Notes: generated by a model from the sequence alone, not told the origin. DNA of 61,633 nucleotides from UBA6080 sp964607515 (GCA_964607515.1 CAZSKU010000015.1:1-61633), one strand, 5' to 3'; positions 1 to 8,853 are shown, numbered from the stretch's first letter. Translations and numbers: made by a program.

Positions 1-80
1 ATGAGCGCCTCCTTGGGGCAGCAACGTGTCCGTGAGAATAAAATGGAGCCGGACGGGAGTCAACCGACCAGGGAATCCCG

Positions 81-108
81 AACGAAAACGGGGGGCCTGA
101 GCCCCCCG
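81..108 (-). terminator. Rho-independent terminator of the leftmost minus-strand operon
   Basis: Bases 89-96 and 101-108 form a perfect 8-bp G/C stem with a 4-base loop. Read on the minus strand it is followed by TTTTCGTT (88 down to 81). It lies 22 bases past the stop codon of the M28 peptidase gene, so it probably ends the operon that begins near 8.9 kb. Confidence 0.7.
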
Positions 109-129
109 CTTCCTTTCGTGCGCCAGGCT

Positions 130-1662
130 CTAGCGGGCCACAACCATCCTGGTGCTGGCGTGGCTCCCGCCGGAGGAAACCCGTACGATGTACACCCCGG
201 CGGGGAACCGGGATACGTCCACCGAGGCGGTGTTGTCTCCCGGGGCAAGGACCATCTGTTCTCCGTGCATCAGCCTTCCAGTGATGTCGAAAACCCGTAG
301 GAACGCCTGTGCCGGCGCCTGGGCCTGAACCCTCACTGCCGCTGAGGCAGAGACCGGGTTCGGGCATACGCTCACCGCGGCCCTGGGGAAAACCGGGGTG
401 GCGAAGTCCCCGGCGATTCCTGTGGAGAACGGGTTGGCCAGGTAGGCAACGGTGGCTATGGAAGCCTTGGCCATGTTGGTGCCGAAGGGGAAGTACTGCA
501 TGTAGTTGGCCATCAGGTCGGTGGTCTGGTGGTAGTAGGGGTTGCTGAACACCAGTCTCTCGATGTTGAGCATGGCCGCGTACCCGTAGTTCCAGAAGCT
601 GGCGTGGTCGCTGGCGCCGGTGGGATTGGACGCCACTTCCATGGTCAGGGCTGGAACGTAGGTGTCGCTGATGGCCTGGAAAGCCACACCAAGACCCGAG
701 GAAGCGGAGTTGTAGTGGAGCCAGGCGATGTCGCTTCCGGCGGGGCCGTAGAAGGTCATGTCCAGGTTCACGACTCCCATGATGCTGTCGCCGGCGGATG
801 CCGCGTTGGAGGCGTAGTAGGCGCTGCCGTAGAGCCCCTGCTCCTCGCCGCCGAAGAGTATGTACTTCACGGTGTACTCGAACTGGTACTGGCTCATGAT
901 CCGGGCCGCCTCCATCACCGTGGCGGACCCGCTGCCGTTGTCGTCGGCACCCGGGGCGTTGTAGTAGGGGTTCGGGGAGGTGCTGTCCAGGTGGCCGCAG
1001 ATGACCCAGTAGCGGTTGTGGTAGACCTGGCCGGTCTGGGTAGCAATCACGTTCTGACAGTTGTAGCTGCCCATGGGGAATGGCTGTATCTCCACGGCGA
1101 GCCCCATGCTCTCGAACCGTTCCTGGCTCCAGGCGCAGGCGGTGTCGAATCCGTCCGTGGAGGAGTGCCGGGTGAGGTAGCTCTGGTAGTTGGTGGTGTA
1201 GGAGATCAGGGAGTCCTGATTCACCGCCCCCACGATATCCCCCACGGTGTCGTCGTAGCCGCTCCTCATGGGAACGGGGACCGCCTCGGCCGGGGCCCGG
1301 TTCTCCCTGAGGGGCTGGACATGGTGTATCCCGGGGCGGACGAAGGGATCCGGAACCGGACGGGCCAGCCTTACGATGACCGAGTGGTGGTCGCGGTAGA
1401 CCGGCTCGCCTATCTCCGCGATGTCCTGCAAGCCGCCCTCGTTGCGGATGGTGACCAGGGCGTAGTCCTCCAGCTCCGCACCGGAATCCAGGATCCTGGA
1501 ATCCTCCGAGGGGATGCCCAGCGCCACCGCGAGGTCCGATGTCCTGTAGACGACTACGTAACCGTCTGTTGCCTGGGCGCCGGGGTCGGGAATGACGAAA
1601 AGCCCTTCGGCGGCGGCGATGCCGAAGGACAGGGCCAGTATCGGAAGGATGAGTCTGTGCAT
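130..1662 (-). CDS. Secreted M28-family zinc aminopeptidase with C-terminal sorting tail
   Basis: Predicted exported metallopeptidase of 510 residues. Residues 1-19 look like a signal peptide (MHRLILPILALSFGIAAAEG). The central M28 domain shows the expected metal and catalytic motifs in order: CGHLDS (His ligand), GADDNGSG (bridging Asp), GGEEQG (catalytic Glu plus ligand), NLDM and YYHQTTD. The last ~85 residues (starting CPNPVS, containing FDITGR and FPAGVYIVRV) resemble the type IX secretion / FlgD-like sorting domain of FCB-group bacteria. The frame is open 45 bases further upstream, but the chosen ATG has GAAAGG seven bases ahead and begins a clean signal sequence. It is the last gene before the terminator at 81-108 and probably supplies peptides for the amino-acid fermentation encoded nearby; that link is inference. 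Confidence 0.85.
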   Translation of the reverse strand: MHRLILPILALSFGIAAAEGLFVIPDPGAQATDGYVVVYRTSDLAVALGIPSEDSRILDSGAELEDYALVTIRNEGGLQDIAEIGEPVYRDHHSVIVRLARPVPDPFVRPGIHHVQPLRENRAPAEAVPVPMRSGYDDTVGDIVGAVNQDSLISYTTNYQSYLTRHSSTDGFDTACAWSQERFESMGLAVEIQPFPMGSYNCQNVIATQTGQVYHNRYWVICGHLDSTSPNPYYNAPGADDNGSGSATVMEAARIMSQYQFEYTVKYILFGGEEQGLYGSAYYASNAASAGDSIMGVVNLDMTFYGPAGSDIAWLHYNSASSGLGVAFQAISDTYVPALTMEVASNPTGASDHASFWNYGYAAMLNIERLVFSNPYYHQTTDLMANYMQYFPFGTNMAKASIATVAYLANPFSTGIAGDFATPVFPRAAVSVCPNPVSASAAVRVQAQAPAQAFLRVFDITGRLMHGEQMVLAPGDNTASVDVSRFPAGVYIVRVSSGGSHASTRMVVAR

Positions 1663-1711
1663 GGGACGCCTTTCATGTATGGGAAAACTCTTGTTGTTCC
1701 TGTCCATTCAT

Positions 1712-2494
1712 TTACTCCGGCACGACCCGGCGGTTCCCCAGGAGATGGTGCAGAATGATGGACGCCGACACTCCGGCGTTCAGGGATTCCACTCCCCCCC
1801 CCATGGGTATGGACACCAGGCACGCCACGGCGTCGGCCGAATCCCTGGAGATGCCCCGGGCCTCGGAACCCACCACCAGGCAGACCGGCCTGTCCGGCTG
1901 GAACCCGTTCAGGGGTTCCCCCCGGGGGTCCGCTCCGGCGAAAACGTAGCCGGGGTGCCTGGAAACCAGATCTGAAAGGGACGCCGCGGTGATGATCGGC
2001 AGTCCGATGTTGGCGCCGGCGGAAGCCCTTGTTGTCTTGGGGCCGTAGGGGTAGGCGGAGCCGGGCAGAAAGACAGCGCCGCAGCCGAAGGCCGCCGCGG
2101 ACCTTATCACGGTTCCCGCGTTGCCCGGGTCGGAAACCCCGTCCAGGGCCGCCACCGTTGCTCCGCGGAAAACGTCCGCCTCGGTCCAGACCGGAAGCGG
2201 AAAGACCGCCGCCACCCCCTGGGGAGTCCGGGTGGAGGACACCTTGGCGAACACCCTGGATTCCACCTCGAGAACCTCCGCCCCGGAGGCTTCCGCCCTC
2301 TCCCCGGCTGTCCTGGCCTCCGGTGTGGCATCCCGGGACAACAGAACGAACATGGGCATGGTGTTCCCGGCCCCGTCGAGAAACCGCGGGCCTTCCACCA
2401 GGAAGGCCCCGTGTTCGATGCATCCGCGGGGATTGTGAAGGGACGCCGCCAGTTTTACCCGGCGGTTGTCGCCGCTGGTGATCGGACCCTTCAA
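1712..2494 (-). CDS. TrmH/SpoU-family RNA 2'-O-ribose methyltransferase
   Basis: 260-residue SPOUT methyltransferase predicted to use SAM to methylate a ribose in rRNA or tRNA. The N-terminus (ITSGDNRRVKLAASL and FLVEGPRF) matches the substrate-binding domain of RlmB/YsgA-like proteins. The C-terminal knot carries the three usual motifs: GVSDPGNAGTVIRSAAAFG, VGSEARGIS and VSIPMGGGVESLNAGVSASI. The start is TTG, overlapping the TGA of the upstream epimerase gene as TTGA, with GGAAGGGG just ahead, so translation is probably coupled. The target nucleotide cannot be told from sequence. Confidence 0.88.
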   Translation of the reverse strand: MKGPITSGDNRRVKLAASLHNPRGCIEHGAFLVEGPRFLDGAGNTMPMFVLLSRDATPEARTAGERAEASGAEVLEVESRVFAKVSSTRTPQGVAAVFPLPVWTEADVFRGATVAALDGVSDPGNAGTVIRSAAAFGCGAVFLPGSAYPYGPKTTRASAGANIGLPIITAASLSDLVSRHPGYVFAGADPRGEPLNGFQPDRPVCLVVGSEARGISRDSADAVACLVSIPMGGGVESLNAGVSASIILHHLLGNRRVVPE

Positions 2495-3477
2495 TCAGCC
2501 CCTTCCGGAACCCCGTGATCCAGGATCGAACGGATTATCTCCTCGATGGAGGCGCCCGGGGAGAATCCGATCAGCCCCTGGAGGGTTGAAACGTCCGGAA
2601 CCCTTCTCTGCATGTCCTCGAAATCCCCGGGGTAGGCCTCGTCGTAGGGGGTGAGTTCGATGGGCGATTCGGAGCGGGTGATCTCCCTTACCCTCCTGGC
2701 CAGCTCCAGGATGGTTATCTCCTGGACGGAGCCGATGTTCACCACCCTGCCCACCGCCTTCGGGGTGTCCATCAGGGCGCAGACGCACCTCACAACCTCC
2801 TCCACCGCGCTGAAGCACCGGGTCTGGGTGCCGTTGCCGAACACGGTGATGGGCTTGCCCGTCAGGGCCTGGTTGATGAACCTGGGAAGGACCATTCCGT
2901 AACGGCCGGACTGCCTGGGACCCACGGTGTTGAAGAGCCTGCCCACTATCACCGGCAGCCCCCGGGCCTTGTGGTAGGCCAGGGCCAGAAACTCGTCCAG
3001 CGCCTTGCTGCATGCGTAGCTCCATCGGCTGCGGCTGGTGGCTCCGAGGACTATGTCCCCGTCCTCCCTGAAGGGGGTTTCCCAGCTCTTGCCGTAGACT
3101 TCGCTGGTGGAGGCAACGAACACGAGAAGCCCCCGGGAGGCCGCTGCTGACAGCACGTTCTCGGTGCCCCCGATGTTGATCTCTATGGTTTCCACCGGCC
3201 TTCGGATGATGTTCTCCACCCCCACCGCAGCGGCAAGGTGAATCACCGCTCCGGAACACGCCGCCAGGGATTCCACCGTGGCCGAGTCCATCACCGAGCC
3301 CAGGTGGAACCGGAACAGGGGGTTGTCCTCCAGGTGCCTGACGTTCTCCCGTCGCCCGGTTGACAGGTCGTCCAGCACCTGAACGCTTCTGCCCTGGGAA
3401 ACCAGCCGGGTGCACAGGTGGCTGCCGATGAAGCCGGCGCCCCCGGTCACCAGGTAGTCGCTGGCTCCGGCGGTCAT
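2491..3477 (-). CDS. NAD-dependent sugar-nucleotide epimerase/dehydratase
   Basis: 328-residue extended short-chain dehydrogenase. The dinucleotide-binding motif VTGGAGFIGSHL is at residues 10-21. The catalytic Ser/Thr region is ASTSEVYG and the Tyr-X3-Lys pair is in SYACSKALDE. RLFNTVGPRQ and the late DFEDMQRRVPD stretch resemble UDP-glucose 4-epimerase and UDP-glucuronate decarboxylase relatives. It probably makes an activated sugar for surface glycans; the exact substrate is unknown. Start ATG overlaps the stop of the decarboxylase beta subunit as ATGA, so it is joined to a metabolic operon with which it has no obvious functional tie. Confidence 0.85.
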   Translation of the reverse strand: MTAGASDYLVTGGAGFIGSHLCTRLVSQGRSVQVLDDLSTGRRENVRHLEDNPLFRFHLGSVMDSATVESLAACSGAVIHLAAAVGVENIIRRPVETIEINIGGTENVLSAAASRGLLVFVASTSEVYGKSWETPFREDGDIVLGATSRSRWSYACSKALDEFLALAYHKARGLPVIVGRLFNTVGPRQSGRYGMVLPRFINQALTGKPITVFGNGTQTRCFSAVEEVVRCVCALMDTPKAVGRVVNIGSVQEITILELARRVREITRSESPIELTPYDEAYPGDFEDMQRRVPDVSTLQGLIGFSPGASIEEIIRSILDHGVPEGAD

Positions 3478-4682
3478 TTGCCCACCACGCTCAGAAGCAC
3501 GCCCGCGGCAATGGCGCTTCCGATGACCCCGGCCACGTTGGGAGCCATGGCGTGCATCAGAAGATGGTTCTTGGGGTCGTACTTCCGGCCTTCGACCTCC
3601 GCCACCCTGGCGGAGTCGGGGACCGCGGAGACCCCCGCCGCACCTATGAGGGGGTTGATCCTGTCCTCCTCCTTGAGGAAGAGGTTCATGAACTTGGCGA
3701 ACAGAACGCCGCCCATGGTGGCTATGGCGAAGCTGAATGCCCCCAGGGCGAAGATCTTTATACTGTCGAGGGTGAGGAAGTACCGGGCCTGGGTGCTGGT
3801 GCCCACGCTGAACCCGAGGATGATCACAACTATGTTGTTCAGGGCCCCCTGGGCGCTGTCGGCCAGCCTCTTGGTCACGCCGCTCTCCTTGAGAAGGTTG
3901 CCGAAGAAGAGCATGCCCAGCAGGGTGATGGCCCCCGGGGCGATGAATGCCGTGACGATGAAGGCCACGATGGGGAACAGAATCTTCTCGGTCTGGCTCA
4001 CCTTCCGGGCGGGCTTCATCCGGATCAGGCGCTCCTTCCGGGTGGTGAAGAGCCGCATGATCGGAGGCTGGATCACCGGCACCAGCCCCATGTAGGAGTA
4101 GGCCGCGATGGCGATGGCCCCCAGCATCCCCGGGGCAAGCTGGCTGGCCAGGAAGATCGCCGTAGGCCCGTCGGCGCCGCCGATGATGCCGATGGACGCC
4201 GCCTGTCTGAGGTCGAACCCAAGAAGCAGGGAACCCATGAGGGTGACGAAGATGCCGATCTGCGCGGCGGCGCCCAGCAGGAGAAGCTTCGGGTTGGAAA
4301 GGAGGGCGCTGAAGTCCGTCATGGCCCCGATCCCCAGGAATATCAGGGGCGGGAAGAGACCGCTGCTGACGCCGAAATAGAACAGCCGGAAAACCGATTG
4401 CTGCCCCCCCAGGACGTCGAGGTAGCCGATCGGCATCAGGTCCGGGTTGTAGGGCATGTTCCCGGCCACGATGCCGAAGCCGATGGGAACCAGGAGCAGC
4501 GGTTCGTAGTCCTTCCTGATGGCCAGATACATCATGGCCAGGCCTATCAGGATCATCACCACGTTGCCCGGCTCCAGCAGAAGGAATCCGGTGTTCCTCA
4601 GGTAGTTCAATAGTCCGATACTCTCAGTGCCGGCCCCGGAAGCGCCGGCGAGCAGGAAGACCAGTTTCGAGAGCGGGGCCAT
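3474..4682 (-). CDS. mmdB: Na+-translocating decarboxylase beta subunit (OadB/MmdB family)
   Basis: 402-residue polytopic membrane protein that in this family decarboxylates carboxybiotin and exports Na+. The signature GGADGPTAIFLASQ, which carries the Asp essential for Na+ transport in OadB, is present. The family C-terminus (PDSARVAE, HLLMHAMAPNVAGVIGSAI) is intact. It lies directly after the biotin carrier gene (3-base gap) and within the methylmalonyl-CoA gene set, which favours methylmalonyl-CoA rather than oxaloacetate or glutaconyl-CoA as substrate; the substrate call comes from context. Confidence 0.9.
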   Translation of the reverse strand: MAPLSKLVFLLAGASGAGTESIGLLNYLRNTGFLLLEPGNVVMILIGLAMMYLAIRKDYEPLLLVPIGFGIVAGNMPYNPDLMPIGYLDVLGGQQSVFRLFYFGVSSGLFPPLIFLGIGAMTDFSALLSNPKLLLLGAAAQIGIFVTLMGSLLLGFDLRQAASIGIIGGADGPTAIFLASQLAPGMLGAIAIAAYSYMGLVPVIQPPIMRLFTTRKERLIRMKPARKVSQTEKILFPIVAFIVTAFIAPGAITLLGMLFFGNLLKESGVTKRLADSAQGALNNIVVIILGFSVGTSTQARYFLTLDSIKIFALGAFSFAIATMGGVLFAKFMNLFLKEEDRINPLIGAAGVSAVPDSARVAEVEGRKYDPKNHLLMHAMAPNVAGVIGSAIAAGVLLSVVGK

Positions 4683-4685
4683 GGT

Positions 4686-5126
4686 TCAGCCCCCTATGCT
4701 CATGATGAGGGCGTTCTCCAGGACCGTGTCGCCTTCGTGCACCGCCACCTTCGAGACCACGCCGGCCAGGGGCGACTCGATTTCGTTCTCCATCTTCATG
4801 GCCTCCATGATGGCCACGATCTGCCCCTTCTCTACGGTGTCGCCGGCTTTGGCCATGATCTTCAGAATGTTGCCGGGCAGCGGGGAGAGGATGTCCCCCC
4901 GGTTGCCGTGCTCCCCGGGCGGGGTGGTGCGGTCGGGGGATGAAGAGGCGTCGGGAATCCTCTTCTCCCGAACGATGGTGGGGGTTTTGGGGGCTTTTCT
5001 TCCGGAGGACTCCACCTGGGCGGTGAACGTCCTGTCGCCCAGCCTGATCTCCACCTGGTCGTCCTCCATGCGGCCCACGCCCACATGGTAGGTGTTGCCG
5101 CCTATGGTCACCACGTAATCGGGCAT
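4686..5126 (-). CDS. mmdC: Biotin carboxyl carrier subunit of the decarboxylase
   Basis: 146-residue carrier. The C-terminal biotinyl/lipoyl domain includes the biotin-acceptor motif EAMKMENE, with Lys as the attachment site. The middle is a proline/serine-rich flexible linker, as in MmdC and GcdC. The N-terminal ~50 residues form the usual small beta domain (TIGGNTYHVGVG). A GTG at 5129 could also start the protein, but the ATG at 5126 has AGGAG at better spacing and gives a TGATG junction with the delta-subunit gene. It shuttles CO2 from the transferase (alpha) to the membrane beta subunit. Confidence 0.9.
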   Translation of the reverse strand: MPDYVVTIGGNTYHVGVGRMEDDQVEIRLGDRTFTAQVESSGRKAPKTPTIVREKRIPDASSSPDRTTPPGEHGNRGDILSPLPGNILKIMAKAGDTVEKGQIVAIMEAMKMENEIESPLAGVVSKVAVHEGDTVLENALIMSIGG

Positions 5127-5530
5127 CACACTCTCCTGTCCCTGAGCCTCAGACCGGCTCTGGCCAGCAGAAGCTTAGCCCTGCCGGCAAGTCTCCAGGG
5201 TGAGTAGGGTTTCTCATGGTCCTGCCATGTAATCTTCTTGTCGTGCTCCCGGTCCAGGTGGGTAAAGTGGGCGTGGATCGCGGCGGTCACCGCGGCCACC
5301 TCCTCCGGAGTGAGCCCCGGGAGGGTTTCCCCGCCGGGCTTGCGGACGGCGGCGCTCATCTTTCCGGGCTCCACGGCCTTCCGGAGCACCGGAAGCATCA
5401 CCGCCAGGATGACCAGTCCGAAGAACACCGTCAGAATGCCCAGATATGTTATCTGAACTCCCACGGGAATTAGTCCGGCGCCGGAAACGGCCACCGCCAG
5501 GGTGTCTGCCTGCGGAGTGATTCCAATCAT
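5126..5530 (-). CDS. mmdD: OadG-family decarboxylase delta/gamma subunit
   Basis: 134-residue protein with one hydrophobic segment near residues 20-48 (LIPVGVQITYLGILTVFFGL) and a charged cytoplasmic tail, the layout of OadG/MmdD. The segment TPEEVAAVTAAIHAH matches the conserved C-terminal helix of the family. It anchors the alpha subunit to the membrane complex. Start ATG overlaps the alpha-subunit stop as ATGA. Gene order alpha-delta-gamma-beta is typical of methylmalonyl-CoA decarboxylase operons. Confidence 0.82.
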   Translation of the reverse strand: MIGITPQADTLAVAVSGAGLIPVGVQITYLGILTVFFGLVILAVMLPVLRKAVEPGKMSAAVRKPGGETLPGLTPEEVAAVTAAIHAHFTHLDREHDKKITWQDHEKPYSPWRLAGRAKLLLARAGLRLRDRRV

Positions 5531-7077
5531 AACGGGATGTTCCCGTGCTTCTTGGCGGGGATTTCCTGCCGCTTGCCCTGAAGCATCTCCAGGCTCTTTA
5601 TAACCCTGAAGCGCGTCTCGGAGGGAAGGATAACCCCATCGATGTAGCCCCGGGCCGCCGCCTCGTAGGGGTTCGCGAACTTGTCGCGGTACTCCGCCAC
5701 CAGTTCCGCGCGCCTGGCCTCCGGATTCTCCGAGGATGCCAGCTCGTTCCTGAAGATGATGTTCACGGCCCCTTCGGGACCCATGACAGCTATCTCCGCG
5801 GAAGGCCAGGCGAAATTCACGTCGCTGCGCAGGTGTTTCGAGGACATCACGTCGTAGGCTCCGCCGTAGGCCTTCCTGGTGATGACGGTGATTTTGGGCA
5901 CCGTGGCTTCGGCGAAGGCGTACAGGAGTTTTGCCCCGTTGCGGATAATGCCGCCGTACTCCTGCTTCGTGCCGGGCATGAAGCCCGGAACGTCCACGAA
6001 GGTCAACAGGGGAATGTTGAATGCGTCGCAGAACCGGACGAACCTTGCCGCCTTCACCGACGCGTCTATATCCAGCACCCCGGCCAGGAAACTGGGCTGG
6101 TTGGCCACGATCCCCACCGGCCTGCCGTTCATCCGGCCGAAGCCTATGATGATGTTCTGGGCGTAGGACCTCTGGATCTCCAGGAACTCGCCGCCGTCCG
6201 CCACCGCGGATATGATCTTCCGCATGTCGTAGGGCTTGTTCGGGTTCTCCGGCACGAACTCGTCCAGCCAGTCCTCCGTCCTGTCCGCCGAGTCGGTGCA
6301 GGGGATGGAGACCGGGTCCTCCATGTTGTTCTGGGGGATGTAGCTGAAGAGCTTCCGTACCAGGAGCAGGGCTTCCTGCTCATCCTTGCAGACGATGTGG
6401 GAAACGCCGCTCCGCTGGCTGTGAATGAAGGGGCCGCCCAGCTCGTCCTTGGTCACATCCTCCCCGGTGACCGCCCTGACCACGTCAGGGCCGGTGACGA
6501 ACATGTAGCTGGTGTTCTCCACCATGATGGTGAAGTCCGTGATGGCGGGGCTGTAGACGGCGCCGCCTGCGCATGGCCCCAGGATCACGCTGATCTGGGG
6601 CACCACGCCGGAGTAAAGCACGTTTTTGAGGAAGATGTCGCCGTACCCGGCGAGGCTTTCGATGCCCTCCTGAATCCTGGCGCCGCCGGAGTCGTTCAGG
6701 CCGATCAGGGGAGCCCCGTTCTGGGCCGCCATGTCCATGACCTTCTTGATCTTCTCCGCGAAGGTCTCCGACAGGGAGCCACCGAACACGGTGAAATCCT
6801 GGCTGAAGACGTACACCAGTCTGCCGTCTATGGTGCCGTAGCCCGTTACCACCCCGTCGCCGTAATACTTCTGCCTGTCCAGGCCGAAGTTGCTGGATCG
6901 GTGGGTCTTGAGCTGGTCGAACTCCTCGAAGCTGCCGTCGTCCAGGAGTATTTCCAGCCTTTCCCTGGCGGTGAGGCTTCCCTGGGCGTGCTGCTTGGCG
7001 ATCCTTTTCTCTCCGCCTCCCTGAAGGGCCAGCTCCTTGAGCTGCCGGAGCTTGTCGTTCCTGTTGCTTGCATTCAT
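5527..7077 (-). CDS. mmdA: Methylmalonyl-CoA decarboxylase alpha / acyl-CoA carboxyltransferase
   Basis: 516-residue carboxyltransferase that moves the carboxyl group between methylmalonyl-CoA and biotin. Both crotonase-like halves are complete. Oxyanion-hole motifs include DSGGARIQEGIESLAGYG in the N-half and FVDVPGFMPGTKQE with AYGGAYDVMSSK in the C-half. The length matches MmdA and PccB. No biotin carboxylase gene is in the window, whereas the membrane beta and delta subunits are, so a Na+-pumping decarboxylase is more likely than an ATP-driven propionyl-CoA carboxylase. Start ATG has GGAAAGGG upstream. Confidence 0.92.
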   Translation of the reverse strand: MNASNRNDKLRQLKELALQGGGEKRIAKQHAQGSLTARERLEILLDDGSFEEFDQLKTHRSSNFGLDRQKYYGDGVVTGYGTIDGRLVYVFSQDFTVFGGSLSETFAEKIKKVMDMAAQNGAPLIGLNDSGGARIQEGIESLAGYGDIFLKNVLYSGVVPQISVILGPCAGGAVYSPAITDFTIMVENTSYMFVTGPDVVRAVTGEDVTKDELGGPFIHSQRSGVSHIVCKDEQEALLLVRKLFSYIPQNNMEDPVSIPCTDSADRTEDWLDEFVPENPNKPYDMRKIISAVADGGEFLEIQRSYAQNIIIGFGRMNGRPVGIVANQPSFLAGVLDIDASVKAARFVRFCDAFNIPLLTFVDVPGFMPGTKQEYGGIIRNGAKLLYAFAEATVPKITVITRKAYGGAYDVMSSKHLRSDVNFAWPSAEIAVMGPEGAVNIIFRNELASSENPEARRAELVAEYRDKFANPYEAAARGYIDGVILPSETRFRVIKSLEMLQGKRQEIPAKKHGNIPL

Positions 7078-7096
7078 TGTGGGGAAGCCCTTTCCG

Positions 7097-7498
7097 TCAG
7101 TGCTGACAGATCTCGGTGAGAACCCTGCCGCTGGCCCTGGGGTGAATGAAGGCGATTCTTGAACCGCCGGCTCCGGGCCTGGGGGCGCTGTCTATCATGT
7201 TCACTCCCGCTTCCACCAGCACCCTCACCGCTTCTTCCGCATCGGGAACAGAATAGGCGATGTGGTGGATGCCCTGCCCCCGGGACTGGAGGAACCCTGC
7301 TATGGGGCTGTCCGGGGAGGTGGGCTCCAGGAGTTCGATCCTGGATTCGCCCACGGCGAACATCGCCACCCGGACCTTCTGGCCGGGCACCTCCTCGAAG
7401 CCCAGGAAGACCAGACCCAGGGCGTCCCGGTAGAATGCCACGGCCTCCTCCAGGTTTTCCACGGCGATGCCGATGTGGTCAATCCTGCTGACTTTCAT
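7097..7498 (-). CDS. mce: Methylmalonyl-CoA epimerase
   Basis: 133-residue glyoxalase-fold (VOC) protein that interconverts the R and S forms of methylmalonyl-CoA. Metal-binding positions are visible in IDHIGIAVENLEEA (His 8), GIHHIAYSV (His near 84) and the final VLTEICQH (Glu). Length is standard. It starts inside the last 20 bases of meaB. With the mutase subunit, MeaB and the decarboxylase it completes the succinyl-CoA to propionyl-CoA branch. Confidence 0.92.
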   Translation of the reverse strand: MKVSRIDHIGIAVENLEEAVAFYRDALGLVFLGFEEVPGQKVRVAMFAVGESRIELLEPTSPDSPIAGFLQSRGQGIHHIAYSVPDAEEAVRVLVEAGVNMIDSAPRPGAGGSRIAFIHPRASGRVLTEICQH

Positions 7499-8447
7499 CT
7501 TCTTCCAGCATCCTTTCGGCCTCCCGGGCCAGCCTCAGCCCGGCTTCGTATGGTGTGGTCGAACCGCCGGAGATAAGTTCCAGCAGCCCTTCCTCAGAAC
7601 CGTATTCCCTGCGGAGAAGCATTTCCCCGAACCGGGTTCCGCTTTCCTCGAGTATACCTCTAAGTATCCTTCTCGTGTTCTCCAGCCTGCGTCCCTGCGG
7701 ATCCGTCGAGGACAGAAGCCTGTCAAGGGATGCCCAGAGGGTTTCGAGGCCTTCGCCGGTCTCCGCCGAAACCCTGACCACCGGAGGCTGTGTTCTGTTC
7801 TCGGGGACCAGTTCCAGGGAAGCCGCCACCGCAGCCTCGAGCTGGTCTATTCCCGGCCGGTCCGACTTGTTCAGGACAATCAGGTCGGCGATTTCCATGA
7901 TTCCCGCCTTCATGGCCTGAACATCGTCACCCGCGCCGGGCACCAGGACCAGCACGGTGACGTCGGCCACCTCGGCCACCTCCACCTCCGCCTGGCCCAC
8001 CCCGACGGTTTCGACCAGGACGGGGTCGTAACCCGCGGCGGCCAGCAGAAGGCTCGCGTCCCGGGTGGCCCCGGAGATTCCCCCCAGGTGCCCCCGGCTG
8101 CCCATGCTGCGGATGAAAACCCCGGGGTCCACGGCGTGTGACTGCATCCGAATCCGGTCGCCCAGAAGCGCCCCTCCGGTGAACGGGGAAGAAGGATCCA
8201 CGGCTATGACCCCCACCCTGAAGCCCAGGGAACGGAACCTGCCTATCATCCTGTCCAGCAGGGTGCTCTTCCCCGCCCCCGGCGGACCCGTCACGCCGAT
8301 GGTCCTGTGGTCGGGAATCACTGGGAACAGAGCATGGAGCACACCGCCGGCGCCGGAGTCGCCGTTCTCCACCATGCTCAGCCCCCGGGCCAGAGCCCGC
8401 ACGTCTCCACGGAGGATCTCCTCCGCAAGGATATCCCCGGGGTTCAT
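7479..8447 (-). CDS. meaB: Methylmalonyl-CoA mutase-associated GTPase MeaB
   Basis: 322-residue G3E-type GTPase that loads and protects the B12 cofactor of methylmalonyl-CoA mutase. Motifs: Walker A GVTGPPGAGKSTLLD near residue 50, VDPSSPFTGGALLGDRIRM, the VETVGVGQ switch, and the base-specificity motif LNKSD. The C-terminal dimerization arm is present. It follows the B12-binding mutase subunit by 4 bases. Function is well established for the family. Confidence 0.93.
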   Translation of the reverse strand: MNPGDILAEEILRGDVRALARGLSMVENGDSGAGGVLHALFPVIPDHRTIGVTGPPGAGKSTLLDRMIGRFRSLGFRVGVIAVDPSSPFTGGALLGDRIRMQSHAVDPGVFIRSMGSRGHLGGISGATRDASLLLAAAGYDPVLVETVGVGQAEVEVAEVADVTVLVLVPGAGDDVQAMKAGIMEIADLIVLNKSDRPGIDQLEAAVAASLELVPENRTQPPVVRVSAETGEGLETLWASLDRLLSSTDPQGRRLENTRRILRGILEESGTRFGEMLLRREYGSEEGLLELISGGSTTPYEAGLRLAREAERMLEEDESQQD

Positions 8448-8451
8448 CGGA

Positions 8452-8853
8452 TCAGCTTCTGTTCTTCAGTTCATTCTCGATGAATGACACCACATCCGAA
8501 GCCGGGGTTCCCGGGGTGAATATCGCCTTGAAACCTGCCTCCATGAGGCCCGGGACGTCCTCTTCGGGAATGACCCCGCCCCCGAATAGGATTATGTCCG
8601 AGGCTCCCTTCTCCCGGAGGATTCTTGCCACCTCGGGGAAGAGGTGGTTGTGGGCGCCGGAAAGGAGCGAAAGCCCGACGAAGTCCACATCCTCCTGCAA
8701 TGCCGCTTCGGCGATGGCCTGAGGGGTCTGCCGGATGCCTGTGTAGATGACCTCCATGCCGGCGTCCCGAAGGGCCCGGGCTATGTACTTGGCTCCCCGG
8801 TCATGGCCGTCAAGCCCCGGCTTTCCAATAAGAACCCTTGTCCTGCGGTCCAT
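8452..8853 (-). CDS. Methylmalonyl-CoA mutase small (B12-binding) subunit
   Basis: 133-residue free-standing cobalamin-binding domain. The base-off/His-on motif DGHDRG (D-x-H-x-x-G) holds the His that replaces the nucleotide loop of B12. The supporting GLSLLSGAH and LFGGGVIPEED motifs are present. This is the split (archaeal-like) form of the mutase, so a separate catalytic subunit must be encoded elsewhere; it is not in this window. GGAGAGGA lies ahead of the ATG. It is the first gene of the run that ends at the terminator near base 81. Confidence 0.9.
   Translation of the reverse strand: MDRRTRVLIGKPGLDGHDRGAKYIARALRDAGMEVIYTGIRQTPQAIAEAALQEDVDFVGLSLLSGAHNHLFPEVARILREKGASDIILFGGGVIPEEDVPGLMEAGFKAIFTPGTPASDVVSFIENELKNRS

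Noticed and set aside
1..300. Open frame on the plus strand running in from the left edge
   Set aside because: It lies opposite the M28 peptidase 3' end and its terminator, has low-complexity Pro/Gly/Arg composition, and shows no domain.
529..1758. 409-codon plus-strand frame opposite the M28 peptidase
   Set aside because: Val/Gly/His-rich translation typical of an antisense shadow in GC-rich DNA; the minus strand encodes a clear enzyme.
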